This document shows positions 1-9,033 of a stretch of 64,000 nucleotides of DNA, piece by piece. A program made the position numbers and the translations under genes. The first letter of the stretch is position 1. Each line of letters opens with the position of its first letter. The notes under the pieces were generated by a model. The model was not told the origin of the DNA and did not search any database. It saw nothing but the letters and a program-made list of their open reading frames with translations. The stretch comes from Terrisporobacter glycolicus ATCC 14880 = DSM 1288 (lineage in GTDB: Bacteria; Bacillota; Clostridia; Peptostreptococcales; Peptostreptococcaceae): the NCBI RefSeq assembly GCF_036812735.1, contig NZ_CP117523.1:186001-250000 (forward strand). The letters run 5' to 3'.

Positions 1-516
1 GATGAATCATCTGTTACTATAGACATTTTGGAAAATATGATGGAAGCTAAAATTGACAAAGAGATAGTCATAAACACAATAAACAATATGCTTTTACTTA
101 AATCATCGGAAGAAATTTTTTCTACACTGGATTTAGGTATAGTTGATTTGAAAAAAGGAAGGTTAGAAACTGTTAAAATGGGTGCTTGCTCAACATATAT
201 TAGTAGAGAAAATAAGGATGTGGATATAATTTCATCTTCTTCATTACCAGTTGGAATTTTATCTGAAATAAATTTAGACAGACACAATGTTAAAATAAAG
301 AATGGTGATTTTATAATAATGGTCTCTGATGGAATTGTTGATGCTGGTAAAAATAATGACTTTGGAGAAAATTGGCTAATATACTTCCTAAAAAATTTAA
401 CAACAACTAATCCAAAGGAAATCGCAAATCAAATTTTAGACCGAGCTCTAGAATTACAGCTTGGAGAGGTAGATGATGATATGACCGTGTTGGTAACTAA
501 AGTTGTCAGCAATTAA
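1..516 (+). CDS. spoIIE: Stage II sporulation protein E, C-terminal part (partial)
   Basis: The reading frame is already open at base 1, so only the C-terminal ~170 residues are present and the true start lies outside the window. The visible part is a PP2C-type (SpoIIE family) phosphatase domain: a glycine/aspartate stretch in 'IMVSDGIVDAG' and a terminal 'VDDDMTVLV' motif supply the acidic metal ligands. In spore formers SpoIIE is a membrane protein at the asymmetric septum that dephosphorylates SpoIIAA and so activates sigma-F in the forespore. The domain and the neighbourhood (glpX, rho, atp genes, as in Clostridioides-type genomes) favour SpoIIE over a generic RsbU phosphatase, but the membrane domain that would prove it is not visible. 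Confidence 0.8.
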   Translation, partial: DESSVTIDILENMMEAKIDKEIVINTINNMLLLKSSEEIFSTLDLGIVDLKKGRLETVKMGACSTYISRENKDVDIISSSSLPVGILSEINLDRHNVKIKNGDFIIMVSDGIVDAGKNNDFGENWLIYFLKNLTTTNPKEIANQILDRALELQLGEVDDDMTVLVTKVVSN

Positions 517-557
517 AATATAAATATCAACAAAAAAGTATAAATATCTATAAATTT

Positions 558-716
558 TGTTGATAAGATTGTAAAAAATGTTGATAAATAGGAGGAATAT
601 GGTGAAGTAATGTGAATTTGTTAATATAAAACCGTTGAAAATACTAAAACATATTAAAAAGAAGGGGTGTTGATATGTGAATAAGATTGTGGATAAGTCT
701 TGGTTACACACAATAT
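558..716. other. Group of DnaA-box-like sequences between spoIIE and the M3 peptidase
   Basis: The AT-rich gap after spoIIE holds one perfect DnaA box on the complementary strand (TGTGGATAA, 688-696) and several one- or two-mismatch relatives: TGTTGATAA at 558-566 and 579-587, TGTTGATAT at 668-676 and TGTGAATAA at 676-684. A looser match, TTACACACA, lies near 704-712. It is weaker than the cluster at 42.5 kb. No protein-coding ORF is evident here. Confidence 0.4.
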
Positions 717-742
717 GTAAAATTGAATAATTTGTAAAAAAT

Positions 743-786
743 AAGCCATCCTATTATTAAGTAACTTGATGAAAGGGTGGCTTTTT
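743..786 (+). terminator. Hairpin with T-run overlapping the start region of the M3 peptidase gene
   Basis: A 9-bp stem (743-751 with 775-783, one G-T pair) with a 23-nt loop is followed by a T-run, the form of an intrinsic terminator. The right arm contains the GGGTGG that serves as the ribosome binding site of the ATG at 787. The hairpin may end spoIIE transcription, or may mask the ribosome binding site in any transcript reading into the peptidase gene. Confidence 0.55.
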
Positions 787-2658
787 ATGGGCAGAAAGTT
801 ATTAAAATTATTAATCGTTTTATTATTATTATTTGGAATTTATACTACAAGACAAGATAATTATCATAATTGTGCTACAGTTTTTGCACAAAATGAAAAA
901 GATGAAGAGAAACCAAAAAAAGAAATTGATTATAGTAAGTATTGTTGGAATTTATATACCTTATATAAAAATGACGATGCATGGTCAAAAGACTTAAAAA
1001 AATTTAATCAAGAGATGAATGAGCTTGAAAACTATATAGGAAAATTAACAAAATCAAAAACTCATTTATCTTTAGGAATGGGAATAAAAGAAAAACTTGA
1101 TATAAAGCTAAACTCTCTATCAGCTTATGCTAAGTTAAAAAAAGATTTAAATAAGAATTCCTATGAGTATCTAAACATGACAGAAGAAATTAAAAAATCT
1201 TATTCTAGGTATATGAAGATCACATCACAGTTGGAGTTAGAAATACTTAAATTATCAGATAAAGATTGTAATAAATATCTATCCGATAAAAAAATTAATA
1301 ATAAGTATGGTATGTATATAAAAGATATTAGAAGAAATCAAAAACATTATTTAGATGATAAAAGTGAAAATATATTATCAAACATGTCATCTATAAATGG
1401 ACTACCTAGTAATGTTTACGATTTATTTAGAAATATGGATAAAAAAACCAATACAACTCCTGCAGAATACGAAAATGCTATACAAGACTATAATAGAGAA
1501 AAAAGAGTAGAAGCTTATAAAAATGAATTTCTTCCATATAACGATAATGTAAATACTTTAGCAGGATTGTTAAGTGGACAGGTTAATAAAAATGTGTTTT
1601 ATTCTTCAGTTAGAAATTATGACTCATCTTTGCAAATGCATTTAGACTCAGATAATATAGATGAAAAAGTCTATAAAGGATTAATAAAAACTGTAAGCAA
1701 AAATACAGATAGTTTACATAAGTATATTAGTCTTAGGAAAAAAGTTTTAAACTTAGATAAAGTATATTATTATGATATGTTTGTACCTATTGTTAGTGAA
1801 TACGAAGAGGTTGTTTCTTATGATAAAGCTCAAGGTATGGTTTATTCTGCTTTGGCACCTTTGGGTGATGCATATGGAAGTATAGTTTATAAGGCATTTA
1901 ATGAAAGATGGATAGATGTATACTCTAAAGAAAATAAAGTTAGCGGAGGATATTGTTTATCAGTGTATGACAATCATCCTTATATACTACTTAACTATAA
2001 TAGCTCTATAGGAGGGGTATCTACATTAGTTCATGAACTTGGTCATGGAGTTTATGAGTATTTAAGTACTAAAAATCAAAACTTTTATAATTCTTCTCCA
2101 TCTATTTTTACTCATGAAGTAGCATCAACAACTAATGAAGTACTTCTTTATGAAAATTTGATTAAAAATGCAAAAAATAATAAAGAAAAGGCGTATTATA
2201 TTAGCATGTATTTAGATTTTATAAAAAATACACTATATACACAAACTATGTATGCGGAATTTGAAGATTATATACATGAATCTGCAGAAAATAATAAACA
2301 ACTAAATGCATTAGTATTAAATGATAAATGGTCTATGTTGTTGAAAAAATACTATGGAGATGATTTTGAAGTAGATCCATTATCTATGGTGGGGTGGGCT
2401 AGAATACCTCATTTTTATAATAGTTTTTATGTATATAAATATGCAACAGGATGCTGTAGTGCTGTTACTTGTGCTCAAGATGTACTAAAAAATGGACCAG
2501 ATAACTATTTGAATTTCCTTAAAAAAGGTGGTTCAGATTATCCTTTAAATCTGTTAAAATCTAATAATGTTGATTTAAATAGTCAAAAGCCTATTAAAAA
2601 CACTATAGATAAATTTGATCAACTGGTAGATGAGTTAGAAAAATTATTAGAAGAGTAG
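787..2658 (+). CDS. Exported M3-family zinc oligopeptidase (PepF-like)
   Basis: A 623-residue protein with an N-terminal hydrophobic segment (about residues 3-17) typical of a signal peptide or membrane anchor, so it probably acts outside the cytoplasm. The zinc motif HELGHGVYEY lies near residues 418-427, and downstream 'FTHEVASTTNE' supplies the third zinc ligand, as in oligoendopeptidase F. Cytoplasmic PepF proteins have no such leader. The ATG at 787 is preferred because GGGTGG sits 6-11 bases upstream; an in-frame ATG at 769 has no ribosome binding site. Substrates cannot be deduced; processing of short peptides during growth or sporulation is an inference. Confidence 0.8.
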   Translation: MGRKLLKLLIVLLLLFGIYTTRQDNYHNCATVFAQNEKDEEKPKKEIDYSKYCWNLYTLYKNDDAWSKDLKKFNQEMNELENYIGKLTKSKTHLSLGMGIKEKLDIKLNSLSAYAKLKKDLNKNSYEYLNMTEEIKKSYSRYMKITSQLELEILKLSDKDCNKYLSDKKINNKYGMYIKDIRRNQKHYLDDKSENILSNMSSINGLPSNVYDLFRNMDKKTNTTPAEYENAIQDYNREKRVEAYKNEFLPYNDNVNTLAGLLSGQVNKNVFYSSVRNYDSSLQMHLDSDNIDEKVYKGLIKTVSKNTDSLHKYISLRKKVLNLDKVYYYDMFVPIVSEYEEVVSYDKAQGMVYSALAPLGDAYGSIVYKAFNERWIDVYSKENKVSGGYCLSVYDNHPYILLNYNSSIGGVSTLVHELGHGVYEYLSTKNQNFYNSSPSIFTHEVASTTNEVLLYENLIKNAKNNKEKAYYISMYLDFIKNTLYTQTMYAEFEDYIHESAENNKQLNALVLNDKWSMLLKKYYGDDFEVDPLSMVGWARIPHFYNSFYVYKYATGCCSAVTCAQDVLKNGPDNYLNFLKKGGSDYPLNLLKSNNVDLNSQKPIKNTIDKFDQLVDELEKLLEE

Positions 2659-2761
2659 TAATTGTTTAACTAATAATAAACATGACAAAACTATAAGTAT
2701 GATGATAAAATAAATATGAATATAATTTATTGTATTTAAGATTATTGGAGGGAATAACATT

Positions 2762-3649
2762 ATGCAAAGGAAAATAAGAAAAGCGGTGATACCTGCGGCA
2801 GGTCTCGGAACAAGATTTCTACCAGCAACAAAGGCTCAACCAAAAGAAATGTTACCTATTGTTGATAAACCAACCTTGCAATATATAATTGAGGAAGCTG
2901 TGGCTTCTGGAATAGAGGAAATATTAATAATAACTGGTAAAAATAAAAAATCTATTGAAGATCATTTTGATAAATCAGTAGAGTTAGAATTAGAACTTGA
3001 ACAAAAAGGAAAGACAGAATTACTAGAAATAGTTAGAGATATATCTAAGATGATAAACATCTATTATATAAGACAAAAGGAGCCTAAGGGACTTGGAGAT
3101 GCCATATATTGTGCAAGAAGTTTCATAGGAGATGAACCTTTTGCTGTCATGCTTGGAGATGATATTGTAGATAATGACGTTCCATGCTTGAGACAACTTA
3201 TGGATGCTTATGAGGAATATAGAACTACTATTCTTGGAGTTCAAACAGTTGAAAGTGAAAATGTAAATAAGTATGGTATAATAGATGCCAAACATATAGA
3301 AGATAGAGTTTACAAAGTTAAGGATCTAGTTGAAAAGCCTGATATAGATAAAGCACCTTCTAATATTGCAATTTTAGGAAGATATATAATTACACCTGAA
3401 ATATTTGATATACTAGAAGACTTACCTATAGGAAAAGGTGGAGAAGTTCAGTTAACAGATGCCTTAAAAAGACTATCTAAAAAAGAGGCTATGTACGCAT
3501 ATAATTTTGAGGGAAGAAGATACGATGTGGGGGACAAATTAGGTTTCCTAGAAGCTACTGTAGATTTTGCTCTTAAAAAAGATGAGTTAAGAGATGATTT
3601 TATGAAATATCTTAAAAAAGTTAGCCTTGAAGACGCTGATAAAGAATAG
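2762..3649 (+). CDS. galU: UTP--glucose-1-phosphate uridylyltransferase
   Basis: A 295-residue cytoplasmic nucleotidyltransferase making UDP-glucose from UTP and glucose-1-phosphate, for cell-wall glycans and glycolipids. The N-terminus carries the family signature AAGLGTRFLPATKAQPKEM (residues 12-30), followed by the VEKP and GEVQLTDAL motifs typical of GalU/GtaB. Length is normal for the family. A GGAGGG ribosome binding site precedes the ATG. It stands alone between the peptidase gene and a small membrane peptide. Confidence 0.95.
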   Translation: MQRKIRKAVIPAAGLGTRFLPATKAQPKEMLPIVDKPTLQYIIEEAVASGIEEILIITGKNKKSIEDHFDKSVELELELEQKGKTELLEIVRDISKMINIYYIRQKEPKGLGDAIYCARSFIGDEPFAVMLGDDIVDNDVPCLRQLMDAYEEYRTTILGVQTVESENVNKYGIIDAKHIEDRVYKVKDLVEKPDIDKAPSNIAILGRYIITPEIFDILEDLPIGKGGEVQLTDALKRLSKKEAMYAYNFEGRRYDVGDKLGFLEATVDFALKKDELRDDFMKYLKKVSLEDADKE

Positions 3650-3675
3650 GTACAAAATTTAGAGAGGTGATTCAT

Positions 3676-3789
3676 ATGGCTAAAAATATGCAAAAAAAAA
3701 TGACTAAAGTTCTAGCAATAGGAATAGCTGTAATTTTTATATTAACAAGTATTTCTACGTTAATAAGAATGTTAGCATCGTCATTATAG
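3676..3789 (+). CDS. Small single-pass membrane peptide (37 aa)
   Basis: A 37-residue ORF starting at an ATG with the ribosome binding site GAGAGGTGA 6 bases upstream, and ending just before a terminator. The N-terminal ~10 residues are basic (MAKNMQKKMTK). The rest is one hydrophobic helix, 'VLAIGIAVIFILTSISTLI', with a short tail. This resembles the tiny DUF4044-type membrane peptides of Firmicutes, but that assignment is tentative. It is probably co-transcribed with galU, which ends 26 bases upstream. Function unknown. Confidence 0.65.
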   Translation: MAKNMQKKMTKVLAIGIAVIFILTSISTLIRMLASSL

Positions 3790-3791
3790 TG

Positions 3792-3822
3792 AAAAGCTGG
3801 TCTTTTAAGACTGGCTTTTTTT
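3792..3822 (+). terminator. Intrinsic terminator after galU/small peptide
   Basis: A stem-loop built from AAAAGCTGGTCTT and its complement, with G-T pairs, directly followed by a T-run. Confidence 0.75.
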
Positions 3823-3903
3823 ATGTGAACAAAACTACTATTTATATATGATTGTACAATAAAAAATTATAGTGTATCACATTTGTATTTATAATAAAAA
3901 ATA

Positions 3904-3926
3904 AAATAGTATATGGTATACTATTT
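3904..3926. promoter_or_regulatory. Perfect 10-bp palindrome in the glpX promoter region (candidate operator)
   Basis: AAATAGTATA at 3904-3913 and its exact complement at 3917-3926 are separated by TGG. The core has the AGTATA...TATACT form seen in some GntR-family operators (inference). A -10-like TATAAT lies just downstream at 3940-3945, so a bound regulator would cover the promoter of glpX. There is no T-run, so it is not a terminator. Confidence 0.5.
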
Positions 3927-3987
3927 ACTAAAATAAGTATATAATATATAATTTTCTATGTAATATAATAAAGGAGATGGGAAATTA

Positions 3988-4989
3988 ATGGATAGAAATT
4001 TAGCATTAGAACTTGTAAGAGTAACAGAAGCAGCAGCATTAGTATCTTCTCAGTTTATGGGAAGAGGAGATAAAAATGGAGCAGATGGAGCTGCGGTAGA
4101 AGCGATGAGAAGAGCTTTTGAATCTGTGAAAATTAAGGGAGAAGTAGTTATTGGCGAAGGTGAGTTAGATGAAGCACCGATGCTTTATATAGGGGAAAAG
4201 GTTGGATTACAAACAGAGGATTCTATGGAAGTTGATATAGCTGTGGATCCACTTGATGGAACTACACTAATAGCAAAAGGACTGCCAAATGCCATATCAG
4301 TAATCGCTGTTGGGAAAAAAGGTTCCCTACTTCATGCCCCAGACACCTATATGAAAAAAATTGTCGTTGGGCCAAAAGCAAAAGGATGTATAGACTTAGA
4401 TAAAAGTGTTGAAGAAAATATATTAAGTGTGGCAAAAGCTTTAGGTAAAAAAACTACGCAAATGACAATAATGACACAAGATAGAGAAAGACATAATTAT
4501 ATAATTGAACCGGCTAGAAAATTAGGTTGCCAAATAAGAATGTTTGGTGATGGAGATGTAGCTACAGGTATTGCTACTTGTTTTGAAGAAACTGGTGTAG
4601 ATATACTTATGGGAATCGGTGGAGGACCAGAAGGTGTAATAACAGCAGCAGCTATAAAATGTATGGGTGGAGATATGCAAGCGCAAATTTACCCTATGAG
4701 TGAACAAGAAAGAAACAGATGTCATGAGATGGGACTATCTGATGAAGATATAGAAAAGAAATTAACTTTAGAAGATTTAGCTAAAGGTGATGATTTATTC
4801 TTTGCTGCCACAGGAATTACAGAAGGGAACTTATTAAAAGGTGTAATAAATGTAGGAGATAATAAAGCTAAAACTGAATCTATTGTAATGAGAGGAAAGA
4901 CAGGAACAATAAGATTTGTAGATGCAACTCATAACCTTGATAAAAACGAAATACTTATTGATTTAATGAAAAAATATAATATGGAATAA
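3988..4989 (+). CDS. glpX: Class II fructose-1,6-bisphosphatase
   Basis: A 333-residue enzyme that hydrolyses fructose-1,6-bisphosphate to fructose-6-phosphate, the committed step of gluconeogenesis. Family motifs are clear: the metal-binding 'VDPLDGTT' near residue 87 and 'GIGGGPEGV' near residue 210. The N-terminal LALELVRVTEAAAL is typical of GlpX. The AAGGAG ribosome binding site is well spaced. It is a single-gene unit with its own upstream palindrome and downstream terminator. Confidence 0.95.
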   Translation: MDRNLALELVRVTEAAALVSSQFMGRGDKNGADGAAVEAMRRAFESVKIKGEVVIGEGELDEAPMLYIGEKVGLQTEDSMEVDIAVDPLDGTTLIAKGLPNAISVIAVGKKGSLLHAPDTYMKKIVVGPKAKGCIDLDKSVEENILSVAKALGKKTTQMTIMTQDRERHNYIIEPARKLGCQIRMFGDGDVATGIATCFEETGVDILMGIGGGPEGVITAAAIKCMGGDMQAQIYPMSEQERNRCHEMGLSDEDIEKKLTLEDLAKGDDLFFAATGITEGNLLKGVINVGDNKAKTESIVMRGKTGTIRFVDATHNLDKNEILIDLMKKYNME

Positions 4990-4991
4990 AT

Positions 4992-5020
4992 AAAAAGTGG
5001 GCAAACTGTCCACTTTTTTA
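4992..5020 (+). terminator. Intrinsic terminator after glpX
   Basis: A 9-bp perfect stem (AAAAAGTGG / CCACTTTTT) with a 9-nt loop begins 3 bases after the stop codon and ends in a T-run. Confidence 0.9.
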
Positions 5021-5230
5021 TAATTTTAAATATTTTTAATGTAAAAATAGAACTATTTGAAGTGGTATCAACGTATTGGCATACATGTGGAATAAAAGTA
5101 TCTTGTTAGTTACCTTAAAAGTAGGGCCTATGTAGTGACTTAAACGAAATAAATTTTTTTGATTTTGATGAATAAATTTACAAATAATAGTAAAAATAAT
5201 AAAAAAGATAAGAACTAGGAGTTTTACGTG

Positions 5231-5259
5231 TTGACCATGATATTTAATAGTGATATTAT
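5231..5259 (+). promoter_or_regulatory. SigA-type promoter upstream of rho
   Basis: TTGACC at 5231-5236, a 17-bp spacer, and TATTAT at 5254-5259, about 110 bases before the rho start codon. The rest of the 5021-5369 gap has no ORF and no other clear element. The ~100-base leader could serve Rho autoregulation, a known feature of rho genes in other bacteria, but no specific structure was identified. Confidence 0.65.
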
Positions 5260-5369
5260 TAGTTTATTAAATTTCATATTTAAAAAAATTACTTTTCTTT
5301 TTCACACCCTATATTCCCTATAAAATTAAAATTTAATTACAGCCTTAAATAAAATGTGAGGAGGTTCCT

Positions 5370-6980
5370 TTGAATTTGGAAAATATAACAATGGAAGAAT
5401 TGAGTAAAAAGACTTTAGCGGAGCTTAGACAAATAGCTAAAGACTTAGATATAAAATCAGTTACTAAATACAAAAAAAATGAATTAATTGAGTTAATTAA
5501 TAGCAACTCAAAAAATAATAATGAAAAAGATAAGAAGATGTTAGGTAATAATGAAGTAAGCACAAATAAAGAATATCATAATGAAGATATAGAGGCTAAA
5601 GAACAAAAACAGGGAAGAGAAAATATAGATAATAGTGGGGACAGAAACAAACAATTTATTAATAGAAATAGTGATACGGAAAATTTTAAACCTGGTGATA
5701 AATTAGATAATAGATCTTATGTGAAAACCCATAGTAGAGAAAATCAAAACAATTCTCGTAATTTCAACAATAATAATAAAACCTCAAGTATGGAAAATAG
5801 AAATCAGAGAAATAATAAAAGTAATTATGTACCAAAAGTTGTTGAAGAATCTAAAATAATTAATGAGTTTAATACTTCTAAAGATGATGAAGTAGTTGGA
5901 GTTTTAGAAATACTTCCTGATGGATTTGGTTTCTTAAGAGGATCTAATTATCAGTCTACAGATGAAGACGTATATGTTTCTCCATCTCAAATAAGAAGAT
6001 TTAACCTTCAAACAGGAGATAAAGTTAGAGGTATAACAAGACATCCAAAAACAGGAGAAAAGTTTAGAGCATTACTATTTGTACAGAAAGTTAATGAGGA
6101 AAACCCAGAAACTTGTATAAACAGAAAATCATTTGTTAACTTAACACCAATATACCCAGAGGAAAGACTGACACTTGAAAAAAGTCAAAATGAAATATCA
6201 ACTAGATTAATCGATTTAATTTCGCCAATAGGGAAGGGACAAAGGGGTCTTATAGTTGCGCCACCAAAGGCAGGGAAAACTATACTTCTTAAAAGTGTGG
6301 CTAATAGCATTGCCAAAAACCATCCTAATGTGGAATTAATAGTATTACTAATAGATGAGAGACCAGAAGAAGTTACAGATATGAGAGAATCTATTAATGG
6401 TGATGTTATTTATTCAACATTTGACCAAGTATCAAATCATCATGTTAAAGTTGCAGAAATGGTATTAAATAGAGCTCAAAGACTTGTTGAACATGGAAAA
6501 GATGTTGTAATACTTCTTGATAGTATAACAAGATTAGCAAGAGCTTATAACTTAACAATATCACCAACAGGAAGAACTTTATCAGGGGGGCTTGACCCAG
6601 GAGCGCTACATGGACCTAAAAAGTTCTTCGGAGCAGCTAGAAATATTAGACAAGGTGGTTCATTAACAATACTTGCGACTGCATTAGTAGAGACGGGTTC
6701 TAGAATGGATGATGTAATATTCGAAGAATTCAAAGGAACTGGTAATATGGAGCTACATCTAGATAGAAAACTTGCCGAAAAGAGAATATTCCCTGCTGTA
6801 GATATTTATAAGTCAGGAACAAGAAGAGAAGACTTACTACTTACAGAAGAAGAAAAAACAGCTTTATGGAAACTAAGAAAAGAAATGAGCAATAACTCTA
6901 TATTAGAAGTCACAGATAACCTAATTGATGCGCTAAAGAAAACAAAAACTAATGAAGAATTTATAAGAGGTATTAAGTAA
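5370..6980 (+). CDS. rho: Transcription termination factor Rho with asparagine-rich insertion
   Basis: A 536-residue hexameric RNA helicase that terminates untranslated transcripts. Order of parts: Rho N-terminal helix domain (residues 9-45), a polar low-complexity insertion (about 46-165) that is roughly a quarter asparagine with runs such as FNNNN, the cold-shock-like RNA-binding domain (about 178-250), then the ATPase with Walker A APPKAGKT and the Q/R-loop region. The core is fully conserved; the insertion makes the protein about 100 residues longer than E. coli Rho. The start is a TTG 5 bases after GAGGAGGT. The insertion resembles the prion-forming region described in Clostridium botulinum Rho. 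Confidence 0.96.
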   Translation: MNLENITMEELSKKTLAELRQIAKDLDIKSVTKYKKNELIELINSNSKNNNEKDKKMLGNNEVSTNKEYHNEDIEAKEQKQGRENIDNSGDRNKQFINRNSDTENFKPGDKLDNRSYVKTHSRENQNNSRNFNNNNKTSSMENRNQRNNKSNYVPKVVEESKIINEFNTSKDDEVVGVLEILPDGFGFLRGSNYQSTDEDVYVSPSQIRRFNLQTGDKVRGITRHPKTGEKFRALLFVQKVNEENPETCINRKSFVNLTPIYPEERLTLEKSQNEISTRLIDLISPIGKGQRGLIVAPPKAGKTILLKSVANSIAKNHPNVELIVLLIDERPEEVTDMRESINGDVIYSTFDQVSNHHVKVAEMVLNRAQRLVEHGKDVVILLDSITRLARAYNLTISPTGRTLSGGLDPGALHGPKKFFGAARNIRQGGSLTILATALVETGSRMDDVIFEEFKGTGNMELHLDRKLAEKRIFPAVDIYKSGTRREDLLLTEEEKTALWKLRKEMSNNSILEVTDNLIDALKKTKTNEEFIRGIK

Positions 6981-7024
6981 AATCTATAAACCTAAAATCA
7001 TATGACGAAGAAATACAAAAATCC

Positions 7025-7053
7025 TTGTATCACTAAAAAACATGTGATATAAT
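7025..7053 (+). promoter_or_regulatory. SigA-type promoter upstream of rpmE
   Basis: TTGTAT at 7025-7030, a 17-bp spacer and a perfect TATAAT at 7048-7053, about 75 bases before the rpmE start codon. It gives rpmE its own transcription start after rho. Confidence 0.65.
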
Positions 7054-7126
7054 GATGTAGTTGAAGATGAAAACTTAAAATTAATATAATTAATTTAGAA
7101 TATAATTGAAAAAGAGGTGACTAAGA

Positions 7127-7327
7127 ATGCAAAAAGATATACAACCAAAATACAATGCAGTTGAAGTACACTGTGCATGTGGAAATACTTTCATGGCTGG
7201 TTCAACTAAGGACGAAATAAGAGTTGAAATATGTTCAGAGTGCCATCCTTTCTATACTGGAAAGCAAAAGAACATAGAAAAAGGTGGAAGAATCGACAAA
7301 TTCAAAAAAAGATTCAAAATGGATTAA
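7127..7327 (+). CDS. rpmE: 50S ribosomal protein L31 (zinc-binding form)
   Basis: A 66-residue ribosomal protein of the large subunit. It keeps the zinc cysteines in HCACGNTF and ICSECHPF, so it is the C+ form and not the zinc-independent YtiA form. The C-terminus [10 protein letters not shown] is typical. It has an AGAGGTGA ribosome binding site and sits between its own promoter and terminator. rho-rpmE is a common neighbour pair in Firmicutes. Confidence 0.96.
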   Translation: MQKDIQPKYNAVEVHCACGNTFMAGSTKDEIRVEICSECHPFYTGKQKNIEKGGRIDKFKKRFKMD

Positions 7328-7341
7328 TTATTGTAAAAAAA

Positions 7342-7368
7342 GGGGTTGGTTATCCAACTCCTATTTTA
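7342..7368 (+). terminator. Intrinsic terminator after rpmE
   Basis: An 8-bp stem (GGGGTTGG with CCAACTCC, one G-T pair) followed by CTATTTTATTT. Confidence 0.75.
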
Positions 7369-7450
7369 TTTCCCTAATTACTAAAAAAATACATAATTTT
7401 AGAATATTATCAATAATAACATTAGATAAAAGCTTAGGAGGTTCGAAAAT

Positions 7451-8023
7451 ATGTATAGACCAGTAAACCATGGTTATATTGAAGTAGTAGTTGGACCTAT
7501 GTATAGTGGAAAGAGCGAAGAATTAATAAGAAGATTAAAGAGAGCTAAAATTGCAAAACAAAATATTATTGTATTTAAACCTCATATAGATGATAGATAT
7601 AGTAAAAAAGATGTTGTATCTCATAGTGGGGACAGTATAGAAGCTATTCCAATAAAAGAAACATCTAGCATCTATGATTTAATAGATGAAGATGTTCAAG
7701 TTGTTGGTATAGATGAGGTGCAATTTTTTGACGAAGAAATAGTAGATATTGCTGTTGACTTAGCCAACAAGGGAGTAAGAGTTATAGCAGCAGGTCTAGA
7801 TATGGATTTCAAAGGAGAACCATTTGGTCCTACACCAAGACTTTTAGCGGTTGCAGAATTTGTAGATAAAATTCAAGCTATTTGCTCTGTGTGTGGCCAA
7901 CCAGCAACAAGATCACAAAGATTAATAGATGGAAAACCGGCAAAATATGATGATCCTATTATTCAAGTAGGAGCTGTAGAAAGCTATGAAGCTAGATGCA
8001 GAAAGTGTCATGTGGTAAAGTAA
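7451..8023 (+). CDS. tdk: Thymidine kinase
   Basis: A 190-residue type II thymidine kinase that phosphorylates thymidine to dTMP in nucleoside salvage. The P-loop [14 protein letters not shown] lies at residues 15-28, the DEVQFF Walker B near residue 89, and the lasso segment [13 protein letters not shown] follows. Four cysteines (CSVCG and CRKC) form the structural zinc site. The ribosome binding site is AGGAGGT. It stands between two terminators. Confidence 0.95.
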   Translation: MYRPVNHGYIEVVVGPMYSGKSEELIRRLKRAKIAKQNIIVFKPHIDDRYSKKDVVSHSGDSIEAIPIKETSSIYDLIDEDVQVVGIDEVQFFDEEIVDIAVDLANKGVRVIAAGLDMDFKGEPFGPTPRLLAVAEFVDKIQAICSVCGQPATRSQRLIDGKPAKYDDPIIQVGAVESYEARCRKCHVVK

Positions 8024-8031
8024 ATTATTAA

Positions 8032-8072
8032 CCCCTTAAAAGTATAATATAATACTCTAAGGGGAATTTTTA
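8032..8072 (+). terminator. Intrinsic terminator after tdk
   Basis: CCCCTTA at 8032-8038 pairs with TAAGGGG at 8058-8064; the inner AGTAT/ATACT pairing extends the stem, and AATTTTT follows. Confidence 0.75.
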
Positions 8073-8120
8073 TATTATAATAGTTTTAGTGTTAGAAAAA
8101 TTATTATGAGGAGTATTACC

Positions 8121-9014
8121 ATGAAAAAGCAAAGTGTTGGAGGGCAAGCTGTAATTGAAGGTGTTATGATGCAGTCTAAAAATTACAGAGCGATTGCTGT
8201 TAGAAAAAGCAATGGAGAAATTGAATTAAAAAAACAGAGAATAAAAAGTTGGATAAAAGATAAAAAGATTGATAAGATACCTTTTTTAAGAGGTTCATTT
8301 ATATTATTTGAAACTATGATAGAAGGTATGAAAAGCTTAAACTATTCATCAGAATTTTTTTTAGGAGAAGAAGAAGAGGAAGATGCAATAGATAGATTTC
8401 TAAAAAGAATATTTAAAGATAAAGCTAATGATGCAATTATGGCAGTATCTCTTATTTTAGCAATGATTCTTTCTGTTGGATTATTTGTATTAATACCAAC
8501 ATCTATAGGAGGGTTATTTTCATCATTTATACACAACAATATAATACTTAATTTGATTGAAGGTTTATTTAGAATATGTATATTAATATTATATATGTTA
8601 TTAATATCTAGAAATAAAGATATAAAAAGAACCTTTATGTATCATGGAGCAGAACATAAGGCTATTTATTGCTATGAAAGTGGTTTAGAGTTAACAGTAG
8701 AAAACGCAAGAAAATTCACAACTCTGCATCCTAGATGTGGTACAAACTTCTTATTTATAGTAATGGCAACATCAATTATATTATTTTCTTTCTTTGGATG
8801 GCCAAATATTTTAGCTAGAATAGCAATGAGAATATTATGTATACCTATAGTTGCTGGAATATCTTATGAAATAATAAAATTTCTTGGGAAATATAATAAT
8901 ATATTAAGTAAAATTGTTGCATATCCAGGAATGATGCTTCAACATATTACTACAAATGAACCAAATGATGAACAATTAGAGGTAGCAATAAAAGCATTGA
9001 AGGCTGTAATTTAA
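8121..9014 (+). CDS. DUF1385 family membrane protein
   Basis: A 297-residue protein opening with the family signature VGGQAVIEGVMMQ (residues 5-17) and containing 'YHGAEHKAIYCYE' and 'HPRCGTNFLF', conserved in DUF1385/YqhQ-like proteins. Four to five hydrophobic segments lie at about 112-132, 138-162 and 205-255, so it is an inner-membrane protein. The ATG at 8121 is preferred over the ATG at 8106 because GAGGAG lies 7-12 bases upstream of it. The gene lies directly before prmC-prfA, an arrangement common in Clostridia. Biochemical function is not established. Confidence 0.88.
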   Translation: MKKQSVGGQAVIEGVMMQSKNYRAIAVRKSNGEIELKKQRIKSWIKDKKIDKIPFLRGSFILFETMIEGMKSLNYSSEFFLGEEEEEDAIDRFLKRIFKDKANDAIMAVSLILAMILSVGLFVLIPTSIGGLFSSFIHNNIILNLIEGLFRICILILYMLLISRNKDIKRTFMYHGAEHKAIYCYESGLELTVENARKFTTLHPRCGTNFLFIVMATSIILFSFFGWPNILARIAMRILCIPIVAGISYEIIKFLGKYNNILSKIVAYPGMMLQHITTNEPNDEQLEVAIKALKAVI

Positions 9015-9033
9015 TATAAATAAGGAGAAACTT

